From Peptococcaceae bacterium (GTDB lineage: Bacteria; Bacillota; Dehalobacteriia; UBA7702), in the NCBI GenBank assembly GCA_019415505.1, contig DXZC01000110.1:1-7153 (forward strand): a DNA stretch of 7,153 bases. The letters are read 5' to 3'. Both the position numbers and the translations under genes were made by a program. How positions within the stretch are numbered: position 1 is the first letter of the stretch; each line of letters begins with the position of its first letter. Below, one piece after another: positions 5,347 to 7,153 of this stretch. A model generated the notes under the pieces. It was not told the DNA's origin and ran no database searches. It saw nothing but the letters and a program-made list of their open reading frames with translations.

Positions 5347-7082
5347 TATTCAGCACCGTCCTTTCTAATAACACCATGGGGGCAAACATTGGCGCAGAGT
5401 CCGCAGGCAACGCATTGGTCGCCGTGAATTAGGGGCGCGCCGTCGGTTTTTTCAATCGCCGGACAGCCAATTTTTAAACAGGCGCCACACTTCAGGCAAC
5501 GCTCATGATCTATATACAGTGGCTCCGTGGCAGCCTTGAGCAAGAGAGCGCAGGGCCGCCGGGCTATAATTACCGAGGGCTCCTTGGCCTTGAGCTCCGC
5601 CTGGAGCACTTCTTTAAAGCCTTGTACGTCAAAGGGGTCTACTACCTCTACCCGATCAATGCCTAACCCCTTAATCAAGGCTTCTAAATTTATAGCCTTG
5701 GTGCGCTGGTTCTTTACAGTTATGCCGGTTAAGGGGTTTTGTTGATGCCCGGTCATAGCGGTAATGCTATTATCTAAAATAATTACGGTGCCCACCCCTT
5801 GGTTGTAAACCATATCCACCAGGCCGGTGATACCGGAATGCATAAAGGTGGAGTCGCCAATTACGGATACGGTGTGTTCCGCGAATTCTTCACCGTGGAC
5901 TTTTTCCATGCCTAAAGCCATACCAATACCGGCTCCCATGCAGATGGTGGTATCCACGGCTTGTAACGGCGGCATACTGCCTAAGGTGTAACAGCCAATA
6001 TCGCCAATGACCCGGCATTTAGCCTTGCGGAGAACGTGGAAGGTGCCTCTATGGGGGCAACCGGCGCAAAGCACTGGCGGGCGCATGGGCAGTTCCTGCT
6101 CGTATTTATAGGCAATTTGCCGTTTTTTACCTAAAACCTGGGCGGCAATAATTTCCGGGAAAATCTCTCCTTCTCGTGAGAAAGTATCCTTGCCGTGTAC
6201 TTCTAAGCCCAGGGCCTTGCATTGATCCTCAATCAGAGAATCCAATTCCTCCACAATATAAAGTTTTTTCACCTTTTGAGCGAATTCCTTTATTAAGTTC
6301 TGGGGTAGGGGATTGGTCAGGCCTAATTTCAGCACGGAAGCTTCCGGCAATACCTCTTTAACATATTGGTAGCCCACGCCCATGGTAATAAAGCCAAAAT
6401 CAGTTTGTTTAATCTCCATTTGGTTGAGGGGGCTAGTTTCCGCATAAGCTTTTAACTTAATGAGCCGTTCCTCGGCAACATGGTGCCGTGGTCTGGCGTT
6501 AGCCGGTACCATGACGTATTTCTGGGGATTCTTAACAAATTCCCGCGGCGCTACCTCTTGGCGTTCCCCGGTTGTCACCAGAGATTGGGAGTGTGCTATT
6601 CTAGTGGTCAGGCGCAACATCACAGGAGTATCGTATTCCTCTGAAAGGGCAAAGGCCATTTTGACAAATTCCAGGCACTCAGCGGAATCTGACGGTTCAA
6701 TAATGGGTATTTTGGCAAAAATACCTAAATTTCTATTATCCTGTTCGTTTTGGGAGCTGTGCATACCGGGGTCGTCAGCGGAGACTAAAACTAAACCGCC
6801 GTTAATGCCACTGAAAGCCACGGTCATCAATGGGTCCATGGCCACGTTAACCCCTACATGCTTCATGGCTACTAAGGCTCGTCCGCCGCCGATAGCGGCG
6901 CCAATGCCAACTTCCAAGGCTACTTTTTCATTGGGGGCCCATTCGGCGTACATTTCCTCATATTTAGCGGCATTTTCTGTAATTTCCGTGCTGGGCGTAC
7001 CGGGATACGCCGCCACAACCTGAACGCCGGCTTCCCAGGCGCCCCGGGCTACAGCCTCATTGCCTGTCATCAATTCTTTCAT
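5346..7082 (-). CDS. iorA: Indolepyruvate:ferredoxin oxidoreductase alpha subunit IorA
   Basis: This is the catalytic subunit of the TPP- and iron-sulfur-dependent, oxygen-sensitive cytosolic enzyme used in fermentation of aromatic amino acids (or, run in reverse, in their synthesis from aryl acetates). The 578 residues fit the family. In order: an N-terminal pyrimidine-binding domain (GNEAVARGA at 7-15, YPGTPSTE at 26-33, then SADDPGMHSSQNEQDNR in the first third); a middle transketolase C-like domain; CAGCPHRG with Cys339 and Cys342; the TPP pyrophosphate-binding domain with GDS at 409-411 and LDNSITAMTGHQQNP around Asn438; and a C-terminal 2x[4Fe-4S] ferredoxin domain with cysteines 529, 532, 535, 540 and 557, 560, 563, 567. 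All expected cofactor residues are present, so the gene looks intact. The ATG at 7082-7080 has GAGG (7093-7090) 7 bases upstream. It is the first gene of the unit with iorB. Confidence 0.95.
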   Translation of the reverse strand: MKELMTGNEAVARGAWEAGVQVVAAYPGTPSTEITENAAKYEEMYAEWAPNEKVALEVGIGAAIGGGRALVAMKHVGVNVAMDPLMTVAFSGINGGLVLVSADDPGMHSSQNEQDNRNLGIFAKIPIIEPSDSAECLEFVKMAFALSEEYDTPVMLRLTTRIAHSQSLVTTGERQEVAPREFVKNPQKYVMVPANARPRHHVAEERLIKLKAYAETSPLNQMEIKQTDFGFITMGVGYQYVKEVLPEASVLKLGLTNPLPQNLIKEFAQKVKKLYIVEELDSLIEDQCKALGLEVHGKDTFSREGEIFPEIIAAQVLGKKRQIAYKYEQELPMRPPVLCAGCPHRGTFHVLRKAKCRVIGDIGCYTLGSMPPLQAVDTTICMGAGIGMALGMEKVHGEEFAEHTVSVIGDSTFMHSGITGLVDMVYNQGVGTVIILDNSITAMTGHQQNPLTGITVKNQRTKAINLEALIKGLGIDRVEVVDPFDVQGFKEVLQAELKAKEPSVIIARRPCALLLKAATEPLYIDHERCLKCGACLKIGCPAIEKTDGAPLIHGDQCVACGLCANVCPHGVIRKDGAE

Positions 7083-7083
7083 G

Positions 7084-7103
7084 GTATTACCTCGTATTAC
7101 CTC
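7084..7103 (-). repeat. Tandem 10-bp duplication containing the iorA ribosome-binding site
   Basis: On the minus strand GAGGTAATAC occurs twice in direct succession (7103-7094 and 7093-7084), immediately before CCATG of iorA. The proximal GAGG is 7 bases from the start codon and should be the working Shine-Dalgarno site. The distal copy is about 17 bases away, too far for direct initiation. Confidence 0.8.
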
Positions 7104-7114
7104 AATTTATCTCT

Positions 7115-7143
7115 TATTTAAAAAATTAGAAATAGGGTAGCAA
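7115..7143 (-). promoter_or_regulatory. Possible weak promoter of iorA
   Basis: Read on the minus strand, TTGCTA (7143-7138, 4 of 6 matches to the -35 consensus) is 17 bases from TAAATA (7120-7115, 3 of 6 to the -10). The region is A/T-rich and directly precedes the first gene of the operon, but the -10 match is poor. The real promoter may lie beyond the window edge. Confidence 0.25.
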
Positions 7144-7153
7144 AATATAGAAT

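Noticed and set aside
6460..7023. Plus-strand 187-codon open frame inside iorA
   Set aside because: It is antisense to the conserved pyrimidine-binding half of iorA and its translation is low-complexity and not protein-family-like; it is a shadow of the real gene.

Overview
The window looks like a chromosomal segment of an anaerobic, low-to-mid GC Bacillota bacterium (Clostridia or Negativicutes type). The grounds are purine-rich Shine-Dalgarno sites at 7-9 bases, TTG starts, many intrinsic hairpins, sigma-A-like promoters, and a ferredoxin-dependent indolepyruvate oxidoreductase typical of amino-acid-fermenting anaerobes. This placement is inference; no rRNA or other marker is present.

Positions 1-3309 (+ strand) hold a tightly packed thiamine salvage operon: cytX (5' end outside the window), thiM, thiE, thiD. 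CytX is the predicted importer of hydroxymethylpyrimidine (HMP). ThiD phosphorylates HMP twice, ThiM phosphorylates hydroxyethylthiazole, and ThiE joins the two products into thiamine monophosphate. The de novo genes thiC, thiG and thiH are absent from the window, and so is the final kinase thiL. A hairpin at 3332-3369 closes the operon.

Positions 3310-3716 are a convergent intergenic region of 407 bases with no convincing gene; one weak 40-codon frame is discussed in the findings. A strong, probably bidirectional terminator lies at 3678-3710.

Positions 3717-4217 (- strand) hold a single-gene unit for an uncharacterised protein that I match from memory to the DUF6530 family. It has a near-consensus promoter, and a compound palindrome covers the predicted transcription start, which suggests a repressor site.

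Positions 4340-4435 contain three consecutive hairpins. The one nearest the upstream operon (4408-4435) is a clear terminator for it.

Positions 4506-7082 (- strand) hold iorA-iorB plus a small CxxC...CxxC protein gene, with 1-base and 17-base overlaps. IorAB oxidatively decarboxylates aryl pyruvates to aryl-acetyl-CoA, using thiamine pyrophosphate (TPP) and ferredoxin. The TPP-dependent enzyme therefore lies close to the thiamine salvage genes, though on the opposite strand and in a separate unit.

Most of the window is ordinary metabolism. The less routine points are the operator-like palindrome before the DUF6530-like gene, the zinc-ribbon-like gene coupled to iorB, the hairpin cluster, and the duplicated ribosome-binding segment before iorA. 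I see no mobile element, CRISPR array, tRNA or rRNA.
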